Shown: piece by piece, positions 1 through 11,500 of the stretch
Layout: the number at the start of each line of letters is the position of its first letter
How positions within the stretch are numbered: position 1 is the stretch's first letter
From: Chrysoporthe austroafricana
Lineage: Eukaryota; Ascomycota; Sordariomycetes; Diaporthales; Cryphonectriaceae
NCBI GenBank assembly: GCA_001051155.2
Contig: JYIP02000006.1
Span: 4,774,001-4,838,000, forward strand
Reading direction: 5' to 3'
DNA length: 64,000 bases
Made by a program: the position numbers and the translations under genes
Notes under the pieces: model-generated
Databases searched by the model: none
Told to the model about the DNA's origin: nothing
The model's input: only the letters and a program-made list of their open reading frames with translations

Positions 1-1549
1 CCACTGAAGTGGTCGATCAAGACTTGTTTCCCAGCGGGACAGGTCAAGGTTCAGAGCATCAATGCGAGCGTTCCGGGTGATTGATGAGTGGGTCTGTTTT
101 GGTGAGCAGAGCTCGGTGAGCGCCTTCTGGATGATCTTGGCCAGCCCAATTTGCATCTGAAACGAAGGCATGAGTCGTTGAGGGCTGTTTGGTCCATCGT
201 CATCTTTATCACACCCAGCCGGGAGCCAATCTTCCATTCCGACCAGATCCCTAAAAACGCATCTTGAGCACATAAGGTTCTCTTGTATATCAAGGCAGAG
301 AGAGGTACTACTCACGGTAAGCGTTCCGTGATTTCTACCCCGGCATCAGCATCAGAAAGTAGGGAAGGCCGCCCTAACATTAAGCTAATGATCTTATCCG
401 AGATATAGCAGCCCCAGTAGATGCGACGTCTGATCTCGGCATTTTCTAGAGACGGCGCACCCGTCTGAGGCGAAACCATACGGCTTGGGTCGTTGTGGAT
501 GCCTAAATCCTGGGCCATCCGGAATGCAATTCCTAGAGGAAGGGTGGGTAGGGTAGGTTAGCTTAGATATTCGATAGAATAGGATGAGGTAGCTGTCAAG
601 AGAAAACCTCACTCCCCTGATCTGATTGCGCCTACCTGAGAACCTCCATCCACCGGAGAGATTGTCGCGGCCGATTTCGTACAGACCAAGGCAGAGAAAC
701 GCCTGGATCGTGGTGATACAGGGCTGCGTGATCCCGGCTACTAGGAGAACTGTCTCTGCAGCTGAGAAAAACTTGTCGCCTAGGGCTTTCTCGGACGGAT
801 CGGGCATCATCAAAAATCCAAGTGAACAAACAGCGAGAAGTAAAGGGCCGGAACAGTACTGGCGATCTTCGCCCTGGCCGAAGTGGTCGCGAAGGAAGGC
901 CTCCCGATAGATGAACATAAACTGAGGATACTGCCACTTGAAGAACTGGCGGAGAGATCGCGTAACCAGATCGCTCTTCAAGTCGATGCCAAATGTTTCA
1001 GCAACTTGACGAGTGTGTAAATCACACCGGGATTCGGGCGCAAGACCTTGCGGAGAAGGCGGTAGGTGGTCCGGCCGGACGGAGAAGCGGTAGATAGATG
1101 TCGGACCATGAAATGCCAGAACGCCATCGTCGTTCGTGTGGAAATGCGACTTGGCACTCATATTCTCGGGCTCAAGAGGTTCCTGTGCCGCAAGGCTAGA
1201 TCCGGCTTCCGGTATGAGATGATCGCCGAGGTCGATCTGGGCCAAGATGTTATCACGCTCCAAGTGCCCAGCCGCCTTGAGAGTGTTTACGAGGTTTTCT
1301 AGCCAGGCGACTCGATCTTCCAAGCTAGTCACGTAGTGCCGGGGCACAGGGCGACGTTTGGCATTCTGTCGGTACTGGCATTCCTCGTGGGCATTTGCGC
1401 AGTTGGAGCATGGTTGAGTGCGTGAGCATTTCAGCTGTTCCAGCAAGTTAAATGTGTGATTGACGCAGAATATTGAATGGTGATACGAGGCTTATCAGGA
1501 ATGGGCTAGGACATACCTTTCGAAATTGGCATCTTGCACAACTAAACAT
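1..1549 (-). CDS. Zn2Cys6 fungal transcription factor, 3' end cut by the window edge
   Basis: Four exons read on the minus strand: 1549-1517, 1434-636, 532-316 and 250 to beyond position 1. Introns are 1516-1435 (GTATGT..CAG), 635-533 (GTAGGC..TAG) and 315-251 (GTGAGT..TAG); each join keeps the frame. The first intron splits the zinc cluster: exon 1 gives MFSCARCQFRK and exon 2 starts LKCSRTQPCSNC, so the six cysteines have spacing C-X2-C-X6-C-X5-C-X2-C-X6-C, the GAL4-type DNA-binding domain. A short linker and coiled-coil-like stretch follow (SLEDRVAWLENLVNTLK). The fungal_trans middle homology region comes next, with RRRIYWGCYISDK and LMLGRPSLL typical of it. A nuclear regulator is expected. 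No disabling mutation is seen in this GC-normal stretch, unlike the DNA beyond 3.6 kb. The target genes are unknown; the adjacent AtuA-like gene is the nearest candidate. Confidence 0.9.
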
Positions 1550-2234
1550 GCATTTTGTCAGATGTTGCGTATTGGAAGGTTAAGCGGTTGGAGATCGAGA
1601 TAAGACTTGCGATAACTTGCTCGGCTGCTGCGGCATATTTCGTACCACGTTGTAATCTCTTTTCGACAACTACAATAACTTTAGCTGCAGCTTGCAGAGA
1701 AGTAGTTCTAAAGCCCGTCTAGAATTCTTGGCTCCTAACTCTTGCTAATAGGATCTGGCGAGTGGTTGTGTAGTTGCTTGCATCTGTCGTGGAGCTTAGA
1801 CCTTTCAAGATTGCATGGCGTGATAATTGTTGTGGAGTACCCCGCGAAATGATAGTCAAGTGCTACGGAGCATGGATAGCCCTGCTGCGGAAAGGGGTCG
1901 CTGTGGATGTTGAACGCTATTCCTAAAGAGAATAGACTTGTGCGGAAAAACGGAAGAGTCTATAAAAGGAAAATTGAGCCTTTCCTTTCTAGCCAGAAAA
2001 AGAGGTACCAAAATATTAAATCCCCGGCAGGCATTTGCTAAACAGTTGGGGGGTATATGGGGAGTTCTGACTTTAACCCTGACATTTTGTCTATATATTT
2101 CTGTAGATACGAGCAGAGTTCACTCTTTTTGCTGTTCGTAAGTTATACTGAATTTTATCCATACAAGTTTGTTCCTTTTGTTACGTGCTCGAGGGTAGCC
2201 TGGTTCTCACACATATAAGCTGGCCACAGTGTTC
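1550..2234. other. Intergenic, upstream of the Zn2Cys6 gene
   Basis: No convincing gene. It lies between the start of the minus-strand regulator and the end of the AtuA-like gene, so it should hold the regulator's promoter. A TATAAAAGG at 1961-1969 is on the plus strand, where no gene follows. The missing C-terminal third of the AtuA-like protein is not found here. Confidence 0.5.
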
Positions 2235-3161
2235 TTAGCCTTGTAATTTGCCTTCGAGTTCTATCTGATATTTGGGTGTAGGGACAAACTTTGATCCCTT
2301 CACGAGCAGACTTCGCCCATCGTGCTGCTGCTCGTAGGTGCAGTCGTCAAGGTGCAATACACCACCCGGTCCCGGAAGCCTGTCTGGTCGGGGCTTTTCG
2401 TACATGGTGTGAGCCGCCACCGAAACTGGAGAGCACCGCTGATTAGGGCTTGTTGGGGTCAACACGAAGTAGTCCTCGACTATAGTGACCAAGATAGACC
2501 GTGATTTGGGAACGGTACAAAGTCCTCCGCATTCAACAATTTTGCCAATATGCCAGGCAGTGCTCTCTTGGACGCCATGATGCATGCAAAATGCTGCGAA
2601 TGGGGACGGGTCGTATGAGCGACCTGCAATAATGATATCCACGGATGGATTTTTCAAGCCTTCGAGGAAAGGTTCCGCACCCATCTGGGCAACAACTGTG
2701 ACAGAGTCTCGAAGGTCGGCCAGCTGCAACTTGGGACTTGATGAACAAGAATCGATCTTCCCCGAGTTCAGTTTCAATATCGCCTCTTCGCGGTTGTCAT
2801 CATACTTGATCGTGGCAATAGTAAAGTTGGATTGCTCGGCTTCTGCAATTTCGCGGATGATCTTGACAAGACGATCAACCTGAGTATTGGTACGAGCTCC
2901 TCCTGCGGAGCTTATCAATAATCTAATTCCAAATGATGCACAGGCCTTAAGAATGGGAAGCAGATCCCTCTTGTAAGATTGCCTGGCATACAAGGTCTTG
3001 CCCATGCCCAGAAGATACGGTCCTGGGTCGCTTGAACCTGCATCTAAAATGATAGCAGCAGGAATCGACTGATAGATTGTCGTCCAGAATTCGTTGATAT
3101 CATAGCTATAACCCAAGAATAGGGAGGGTGTAAGAATATGAAATGGCTTGAATCCGGCCAT
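2235..3161 (-). pseudogene. AtuA/DUF1446-family (acyclic terpene utilisation-like) protein, C-terminally truncated
   Basis: A single open frame of 308 codons. It matches, from memory of the family, the AtuA/DUF1446 N-terminal domain that fungal genomes often label as CaiB/BaiF-like or acyclic-terpene utilisation. Landmarks: HILTPSLFLGY near the start, ILDAGSSDPGPYLLGMGK (about residues 40-57), LLISSAGGARTN, QMGAEPFLEGL, IIAGRSYDPSPFAAFC, GKIVECGGLC, VAAHTMYEKPRPDRLPGPGG. The N-terminus looks complete. The frame stops at KYQIELEGKLQG, where relatives continue with GYR and then well over 100 further residues. A one-base shift would read YRT just past the stop, but the following sequence is not family-like, so the 3' part seems lost rather than merely frameshifted. 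Biochemical role in fungi is not established; degradation of a branched or terpenoid acid is the usual guess. An unrecognised intron is a weaker alternative. Confidence 0.75.
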
Positions 3162-3609
3162 AATACTTGTTCTGGGACGAATAGTTGGTGCTGGGTTCAG
3201 TTTCGCCCAATGGTTTGCAGACTGTATTTTCCAAAATGCCGCACGATTCTGTTAATGATACCTGGAAGACGTAGCCGGATCCACTACACCGCCAACCCAA
3301 TATCACCTAGCCGCAGTTCATCTCAGAGGGGCTTCGATATCAAAGACTGGCTGCGTGGGGTTGACAAACGACCCGAATTGCTCCGGTATCGGCTCGTATA
3401 TCAGTAAATCCACCTGGATATAAGTAGAAAGCGACTTTTGAATGACAGCCGGATTAAGGTGTATTTGTGGCAAAACAGGCACCTGATATCGAGCATAGGA
3501 AAGAATAAACGAGTGTTGAGATAGAAATCTGTCTATTACAAAAGAGAGTGAAAATGGCTGTATAGTGCTCAGCTATAAATATATAGAGCACAGAAATGCC
3601 AGGGTTAGG
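3162..3609. other. Intergenic, transition from normal to AT-rich DNA
   Basis: No gene recognised. Base composition falls sharply at about 3.6 kb. Just before the transition stands a telomere-like CAGGGTTAGGGTA at 3602-3614. Confidence 0.5.
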
Positions 3610-4914
3610 GTACTGGTTATTCCACTTTTCTATATACCCTTTATTTGATTGGTTAAGTACTTAGAGAAAAAATAGGGTACTTTCCTAATATTTTCTTAAT
3701 AAATATTTTTATTCTTTCTCAAGACTTTTTTTTATTAAATAATAATAACAATTTATTATAAAATAGCCTTTTAATAGCTGTTTCAATTAAAAATAGATTA
3801 TTAAATTAATTTTATTATCTTTCTTAATATATTAAATAGTTTATTTAATATTTTTGCTATTATTGCAATATTGCGTAATAATCCTTTTCTTTCTCTTTTT
3901 ATTACTTTTTATTATTCAATTTTTAAAGATTATAATTAATTTAACTATAATATACTTAATGCGAATATAATAAATAAGTCGGATAAGGATTTTATAGCAT
4001 TTATTTCTAATATTTTGAATAATATGCTTTTAATAAATAAAGATAATATTTAGTATTTTAAATAATTTTGCATTTAAAATACTATTAATAATTCAATTAA
4101 TCTTTTTTCCGTAGCTTTTTCTGGCTAAATAAGCGCATATAATAATTTTAATTATATTTAATTTTATTCTTTTTATTTTGCAAAGCTTGAAATTAGCAAT
4201 GTTAATAGTTAGAATAATAATTAATTTAATAATAAATATTTTTTCTTTTCTTATTATATTATTTATTTAATTATTTTTTAATTTAAATAGTTTTGCTAAT
4301 ATTAATTTAATTTTAAAAAAAGAAATATATAAATTAGTTAAAAAGTAATTTAATTAGCTATTTCAAAATGCTTTGAAATTTCCTTTTAAGACTTTTTATT
4401 ATAATGCTAATATTCTTTCTTTTATTTTATTAAATATTCAATTTTCTTTATTTATAAAATAGCTTATCTTAAAGCGGGATAAATATAATACTAAAATATA
4501 CAAATATTTTGCTAAATTGCGAAATGCTTATTTTATTCTGAAAGGTAAATACGAAATAGTAAACGAATATATTTAATATCGAACTTTTCTTAATATAAGC
4601 TTTAATGAATATATCCGATAATAAGCTTTTGCTAATTTAAGCTTTATCTTTTCGATAAATAAGCAGGAAAAGATTAATATTGCTGCTTAAAGAGCTTTTT
4701 CTATTCTTAAAAAAGCTAAAACGATTTTTAAAATACTTATTTCGATATTTAAGAAAATCGTTTCGATTATTAAAATATTATTTAATAAAGCTGTTCTAAT
4801 TGCAAAAACGATACTTAAAAAGGCTATTCCGATTGCGAAAACGCTTACGAAAGCTATTTTTACGAAAGGAAAAGTAGCATTTGCTTTTCAATCGATATTA
4901 TTTAAAACTATATA
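3610..4914. other. Extremely AT-rich degenerate DNA, no identifiable gene
   Basis: Mostly A/T runs with stops in all frames. A plus-strand reading between about 4470 and 5030, interrupted only by TAA/TAG, contains a lysine/isoleucine-rich repetitive section (AKTIFKILISIFKK near 4710). It may be the remains of a transposon protein, but I cannot assign a family. Confidence 0.4.
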
Positions 4915-5363
4915 TAATAGTAAACGTACTGAAATATATTATAAAGCATGGTTTTTTTAAAAAGGTAAATTACGTTAAAAGTATATTAAAGCATTATATA
5001 AGCCTTTCAGTAAGAGTATAGCATTAACTTAGTAAATTCATTGCGCATTTATTAAGGGATTTATTATAAATTTAATATATTTATAGGTTTTGCTATTAAT
5101 TACCGGCCCCTTATAACCTTTATTTATAAAGGAAGCTAATAGTTAAGGACGTTTTGAATAGCAGTAGTACGATATAATAAGACTTCAAATTATACGATAA
5201 GAAAAAGTATAACGGTATTATTAAATAAAAGAAATTATATAGGAAATAACAATCGTTTTATAAAGCCGATTCGTATTAGAATTTTAATAAATAAATATGT
5301 TTATACTAAAGACTTAAATAATAAATATGCTTATTCTAGGAATTAAAAAGAAATCTGCTTATA
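4915..5363 (-). mobile_element. 3' end of an F-family retrotransposon, minus strand
   Basis: 4915-5098 is the reverse complement of the short LTR of element F (plus-strand ends TAATAG and GCTATTA). 5099-5363 is the reverse complement of the last roughly 300 bp of F's internal region (47720-48011), including the GGGGCCGG stretch next to the LTR. This second copy supports the whole 45.4-48.0 kb segment belonging to element F. It is cut at 5364 by another LTR. Confidence 0.75.
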
Positions 5364-5861
5364 TATTATAAACTAATATGCAAATTAAGGTGCGGCACAA
5401 TAGCTACCCAAAAACGGCTCATTCGGTATTAAAATTTCCAAACTTTAAGAAAGAACTTAATTAACGCTTATTTAAACAAAGGGTTAAAGTTAAATAAAAT
5501 ACGGCTTATTAGATTATTTGATAAGCTAATAAGTCGAGCTTATCGGATTATTAAGCGAGCAAGTAAGCTAAAATTAAAAGAGCTAAATATATAAAAATAA
5601 ATATTTATTAAATAGATTGCTATAGCTTTTCAGTTATAAATCTAAATACTACTTGGATTTTAAATATCATTCAAGTAATAACGGCTTAAAGCTTATAAAT
5701 ATTGTATTATTCAATTGAAATATTTCGGTATTCAAAGCTTATATTCAATATTGCTCTTATTAATATAAATCCTTTAACTTTATAATATATCTTAAAATTG
5801 CTATAGCGTTTATAACATTTTTACGATTCTTATTTAAAAACGGTTTAGCATATACTTTTTA
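5364..5861 (+). repeat. LTR of the D/H group with 44 bp of internal sequence
   Basis: The LTR runs 5364-5817: it begins TATTATAAAC and ends TTTATAACA, so the ancestral ends form an inverted repeat TGTTATAA/TTATAACA. Bases 5818-5861 are the conserved post-LTR segment also found after the A, B, D and G LTRs (ATTCTTATTTAAAAACGG here). It is inserted in the minus-strand F-family fragment. The rest of the element is missing. Confidence 0.7.
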
Positions 5862-5990
5862 TAATAGCAAAACCTATAAACGTAATAAATTTATAATAGA
5901 TTCGCTTAGTAAATCTATAGTAAATTCCTTAATAAATACGCAATAAATTTATTAAGTAAATGCTATACTTTTATCGAAAAGCTTATATAA
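5862..5990 (+). repeat. F/E-family LTR, left part, interrupted by element A
   Basis: It begins TAATAGCAAAACC like the LTRs at 27836, 37702 and 48012. It runs to TATAA at 5986-5990, the target duplication of element A. The LTR resumes at 20856-20885 after A. Confidence 0.8.
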
Positions 5991-6447
5991 TATTATAACC
6001 TATCCAATATGCATATTACGACAAAGAAAATGGCGCAATACCCAGGCTACCCGGAACGGACCTTCAAGAGCCGAGAGTCCAATACTCTAGTGCAAACCCA
6101 CAAATGAGCCAGGATTATATAACCCAGGATTAGGGTTATAGATCGATAGGATTAGTATCGATCCTATTAGATCGATAAGCTCGATATCGATCCAGTCGAT
6201 CCAAGGCTAAAGAGCTGGATATATAAGGATATATTCATTATAAGTAGATAGACTTAATATATAGCTCTTCAGTTATCAATTTAAGTATTATTCCTGATAT
6301 AAGTAATAGCCTTACCGCTAGTAATATATTGCAGAGATATTCAGATATTTCCGATATTCATTTTGGATTACATTTCGATACCGCTCTTGCTAGCATAAAC
6401 CTTTTGTATACTTGTTAAACGCTCAAGTTACGGCAGTGCTCATTACA
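5991..6447 (+). repeat. 5' LTR of element A
   Basis: Starts TATTATAACC, ends CTCATTACA, and matches 20399-20855 along its length. It holds AGGATTAGGGTTAT (telomere-like) and a cluster of overlapping ATCGAT palindromes (about 6140-6205), possible binding sites in the promoter region; that role is a guess. Confidence 0.9.
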
Positions 6448-6510
6448 TTTTGACAATTCTTATTTAAGGACGGTTCAGTATATTCTTCCTAGGGCAATAC
6501 CGGAAACATA

Positions 6511-6868
6511 ATGGCTCCTCGCGACGGATCATCCTCCCCCACTACCGGCATTCCTACTTAGGACCCGGCCAATATTATTATAGCATTTCAAAACCGCATT
6601 GCATAGTTAAAAGCCTTTAACGCTATCAAGGCTTACAAGATGGATAAGCCTATCTTATTCAAAGGCGAGAAAGGCTTTTTCCAGTCTTATATTACCCAGT
6701 ACAAAGCTTATTTCATGCACAATTATGCCCAGTTCGTTATTGAAGAAAGCAAGGTTGTACTGGCAAGCATTCGCCTTAAAAGCGATACTCTGGCCTAATA
6801 TGAACTTGCGTTCCGCAATCATTTTAACCATACCGATTACCCCAGCCTCCGAAACTCCGAGACCAAGA
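6511..6868 (+). pseudogene. gag of element A, 5' part
   Basis: Starts at ATGGCTCCTCGCGACGG shortly after the LTR. The frame has TAG/TAA at sites where Gln codons are expected and runs to NSETK at the B insertion. The C-terminal part resumes, in frame, at 14352. Gag would form the particle shell. Confidence 0.85.
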
Positions 6869-7368
6869 TGTTATAAACCAGCAAGTGGTTCGGACCCTAT
6901 AGACGAATCGAAATAAGGAAGAACCAGGCATGCCAAGAACCAACCACTATAATTACATAATCAGGGTTAAGGTTAGTTTTACTAATAAAGATGGATAGCT
7001 ATAGATATAAATTATCCAGAAGAAATGGCAAGGATGGATAGCTATAGATATAAGTTATCCAGAAAAAACGACAAGGATAGATAGCTATAGATATAAATTA
7101 TCCAGAAATATCCCCTAAGAAAGCATAATAACGGGAAGAAGATATAAGGATAAAGTATTCTCCCGAATAGATAAACCATTAGAGAATTCTCCAGTTATCA
7201 ATTTAAGTATTAATTGGACCTTACTATTGATAGCCGCATTAGCTTATGAATATTGCGATATTCAATAAACCCGTCCTGAAGCTCAAGGCCGTATTTGGTA
7301 TCGCTTTTATTAGCATAAACCTTTTGACTTTACAATATATTTTAGGATTTGCTATAACATTTATAATA
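6869..7368 (+). repeat. 5' LTR of element B
   Basis: Starts TGTTATAAACCAGC. Contains a telomere-like CAGGGTTAAGGTTAG and three tandem copies of a roughly 43-bp unit (6989-7110, core GGATAGCTATAGATATAA). Matches 13847-14346. Confidence 0.9.
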
Positions 7369-7430
7369 TTTTGATAATTCTTATTCAAGATCGGTTTAGT
7401 ATATACCTTTTAAGCAATATTTAAGATATA

Positions 7431-8540
7431 ATAGCGCTTTAGACCTTATCCTTATCTAATATTCAAGGCTTTCAGGAAGAAATATTAATTGCCCTTACTA
7501 ATGAACAGCTCTAGCAGCAAAATATAGCCTTATATTAATAGCTTAAGGAAATCAAGAACGAAATTATTCGCTTTAATGCTTTCCAGCAAGCTAAAGCTTT
7601 CAAGCTCGACAAGCCAGGCCTTTATAAAAGTACCCGAAAAGACTTTCAGGCCTTCTTAATACAACTCAAAGCTTATTTTAAATATTACAGTACCCAGTTC
7701 AAAACTACTTACGACAAAATCGATTTCGCAAAAAGCCGCTTTGAAAGAACAGCTTTTCAGTAATAGGAGCCAATTCTTCGCGATTATCTGGATAATAGTG
7801 AAAAGCTCCGCTCAGAAGAGACTAAGCGCATCTTCCAGCGCTATACCAATTTCGAATCAGCTCTTATTAAGACTTTTAGAGATCCGGACGAACGACATAC
7901 GGTAGTACGGCAACTAGAAGCATTTCGATAAACCGGTTTAGCTGTAAACTATATAGCCAAATTCCGACAGATTATCGCCTATTTTAATTACGATAATAAC
8001 CTTCTTATAAATGCCTATTACGCAAGACTTAAAGAAGAAATCAAAAACGAACTCTATAAGGAAAACCGACTTGAAAAGCTTAGTAAGTTTATTAATAAAG
8101 CAGTTCGTATCGATAACCGACTATACGAATAACAGCAATAATAACAAAAGAATTATAGTATTATTCCGCAATATTAGCCAAATACTAGGAAATGCAAGTT
8201 CTAATATAAAGGCAAAAACAATATGGCTTATTCGGATATTACGTATGCTAAGCTTATAGAACTAGATACTCTCGTATATGGATAATGCAAAGGGGTTATT
8301 TGTTATAATTGCGGCAAGAAAGGCTATATCGCCCGCAATTATCGGCAAGAATAAAAAAAGCGAGAGTAGAAGCTAGTCCCGGAAAGATAGCTTAATATCG
8401 CCTAATAATAGGAATTCAATTAGCTAAACAAAAACATTCTACCGGAACAAATAGCGGACTCTAATTACGGCAGCCTTAGCTAAATAATCTGCTATTAAAA
8501 TTACTGCTTATTGCACTTTTCGGAAAAGGAAAGTTCAAGA
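7431..8540 (+). pseudogene. gag of element B with CCHC zinc knuckle
   Basis: The probable start is the ATA at 7431; the A family has ATGGCTCC at the equivalent place, so an ATG-to-ATA change is likely. The reading has TAA/TAG at Gln positions. It includes RFNAFQQAKAFKLDKPGLYK, a capsid-like middle and, at about 8297-8340, a zinc knuckle CYNCGKKGYIARNY in which the His and last Cys are both Tyr. Those two changes are C-to-T and G-to-A. Capsid/nucleocapsid protein of the element, inactive. Confidence 0.8.
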
Positions 8541-11500
8541 TAGTTCTTATGCAAGCTATAAGGATAACGGCAGCTTGCTATAGGCAAGAAAGGCCTACTT
8601 TATAATACTATTATTCAAAATAGCGATTCCGATTGCTTTAGCGAAAGACTTTTGCGAAACGAAAAAGATTTAGGAAAGTATTCCTTGAATTACTATTTGG
8701 AATAACGATAGAATAGCATAATAGAAAAAGAAATCGGCATTACATAACCAGAATTACCGATACTTAATAGCATTGCTAAAGAATTATTATACCTTAATAA
8801 ATAGCCGGATAATCTATTAATCCCAATTTTCAATAAAGAATTGTCAGAAGAGTTAGCTTATTTCCAGCAAAAAGATTGCCAAGATTGCAAATAGATATCC
8901 AAATATACGGAAATCGAATATATCATTTATAAGCTTATAACGAGAGAATTCTTTCAAGGCATATTATTTCAGAATAATAAATACTTATTCCAAAAAGACA
9001 GAAGGATTAATTACTTATATTCTTGCTATTATAAACTTGCTTAGATTAGCTATATTTACTATAACTATCAGATATATTTTAGCGAGAAAGTCAAATCAGA
9101 TTAGTTCTTATTTAGGGAATAAGACTAATTGATTTACCCTATTATAGAAAAAAGAGAAAGATTCAGAAAAGTCTTATATATTAAAGATAATAATGCATAT
9201 ATTGGACTACCGAATAATTGCTTACGAACGTATATCGATAGAAAGACTATATAGGGATAATGCTATATAACGGCATGCTTTATATATATATAGGATAAAG
9301 CCAAAGAATAGTATAAGCTGCAGAAGATCGAGAAGAATTGATAACGAAGCTACGCTTAAGCAAAAAGGCTAGCATAGCAAGCAGCAAAAAACGCTCAAAA
9401 AACCCCAAAAGGGAAAGATCGCCTGTAAAAGGATAATAGCCGATCAGGATTACGAGGTCCCTATACGCTACTATTAAAGAAAATGAGAAGCATATTATCC
9501 TAAACGCATATATTAACGGATAACGATATAGCGCATTATTGGATAATAGCGCATAAGGAAATTTTATTTCGCTAAAAGTCGTTAATAAGGAACGAATTCC
9601 CTAGATGCGGAAGAAGGATTTTTATAAGCTTAATACTATAGAAAGAAAATCGGTCGCATATAACTAAAGAGTAATCGATAAGGAAACTGATTATTTACCT
9701 ATCTCGATCCAAGGTTTTATAACAAATATTACCTTTAATATTACAAATACGGCATAGCATAAGTTAATCTTGGGAATACCTTGGCTTAAGAAATATAACC
9801 CTCGAATTGATTGGATTATTAGCCAGATTTCATAAGAATAAGCCATATTTACTGAAAAGGTTGCAATTATTAATAAAAAAAGAAACCTAATTACTAAAAA
9901 CAATATAAGAAAAATGCGCTCAAATAGGCTTACAAATACCTTTAAGGCTAAAAGATAAGCTATAATATAGGGAAAGGTTACGGATATTTTGAACTTCCAA
10001 ATAAAAATTGGGAACGGATTAAGATTACAAATAACCCTTAACCGATAAAGATATAATCAAATATAGAGCAATACGAAAAAATATGGATTATAAAACTATA
10101 AGGAAATATAATTCCTATAGCACGAATATGCTAGAAGGCAATTTGGCTCGATACTTAACAAATACTCGAAACCGCTAGAAATACGAAAACCCCAGAAACA
10201 GGAAGCTAGCAAAGAGAAATACGCATAATAGTACTTTATATTCTTGCAAATTGCAAAAGATAAAGAAGGACTAATACCGATATTCGAGAACGTACTAAAA
10301 GAGTATTACGAATTCAAGAAATTATAATAAGGGAAATTTGATACGAGATTATTAAAGCATAGCCCGTACGATTACGAAATCCTTTTGAAAGAAAAAATAT
10401 AATTAAAGTTCTTCCTTATTTACGGATTTGATAAAGCAAAACTCGAAACGCTTAGAGAATATATTAACGAAAACTTAAAGCGAAGCTATATACGATTATC
10501 GCAATTATTAGCAGGATATTTTATCTTATTCGTATTTAAAAAGAATAAGAAATTACGACTTTATATAAATTACTGATAGTTTAATAATATTATTATTAAG
10601 AATTGATACTTATTGCTATTAGCAAATGAAATAAGGGATTGACTAATTGGAGCTAAATAGTTTACTATACTTGATTTTAAAGAAAGATATTATTATATTA
10701 GAATTAAAAAAAACGATATTTGGAAAATAGCTTTCAGAATACGTTACGGATATTTCGAATACGTAATTATGCCTTTTGGGCTTACGAATGCGTTAGTATC
10801 CTTCCAAGAAATGATCAATTACGTCCTATACGAATTTCTGGATATTATTATTATTATCTATTTTGATAATATTTTGATTTTTTTTAGAAATTTCGAGATA
10901 TATAAATAGCATATACAAGAAATATTCCAAATATTGCAAAATAATAAATTCCTAATCGAATTAAGCAAATATTATTTCTATTAATAAAAAATTAATTATC
11001 TAGGCTATATTATCGAGCCAAAATAAATTAGCATGCAATAAAATAAAATCAAAATAATATAAGAATGGCTTATTCTAAAAAATATTAAAAATATTAAAGC
11101 ATTCTTTAAATATGCCAATTTCTATTAATAATTCATCCGGAATTATAGTAAGATCGCATACTTTCTTACAAATCTTATAAAGAAAAATTAAAAATTCAGA
11201 TAAATTTCAGAAATATAAGAAGCATTCGACAAAATCAAAAAACGAATTATATCAAAACCAATTCTCTATAAAGCAAACCCAGAAAAACCTTTTATAATTG
11301 AAACCGATATATCAAATTACGCACTTAGCGGATAACTAAACTAGAAAAATAACCAAAAACGTCTTAGGATCGTAAGCAATTTCTCAAAAAAATTAAATAG
11401 CCTAGAACTTAATTATAGCATTCCTGATAAAGAATTAATAGCAATTATCAAAGCATTCGAAAAATGGCAATAATATCTGATCAGAACCAAATACCAAATC

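Noticed and set aside
632..937. Open frames on both strands inside the Zn2Cys6 gene
   Set aside because: They overlap the well-supported exon and have no protein-like features; shadows.
1961..1969. TATA box TATAAAAGG
   Set aside because: It points along the plus strand, where no gene follows within reach.
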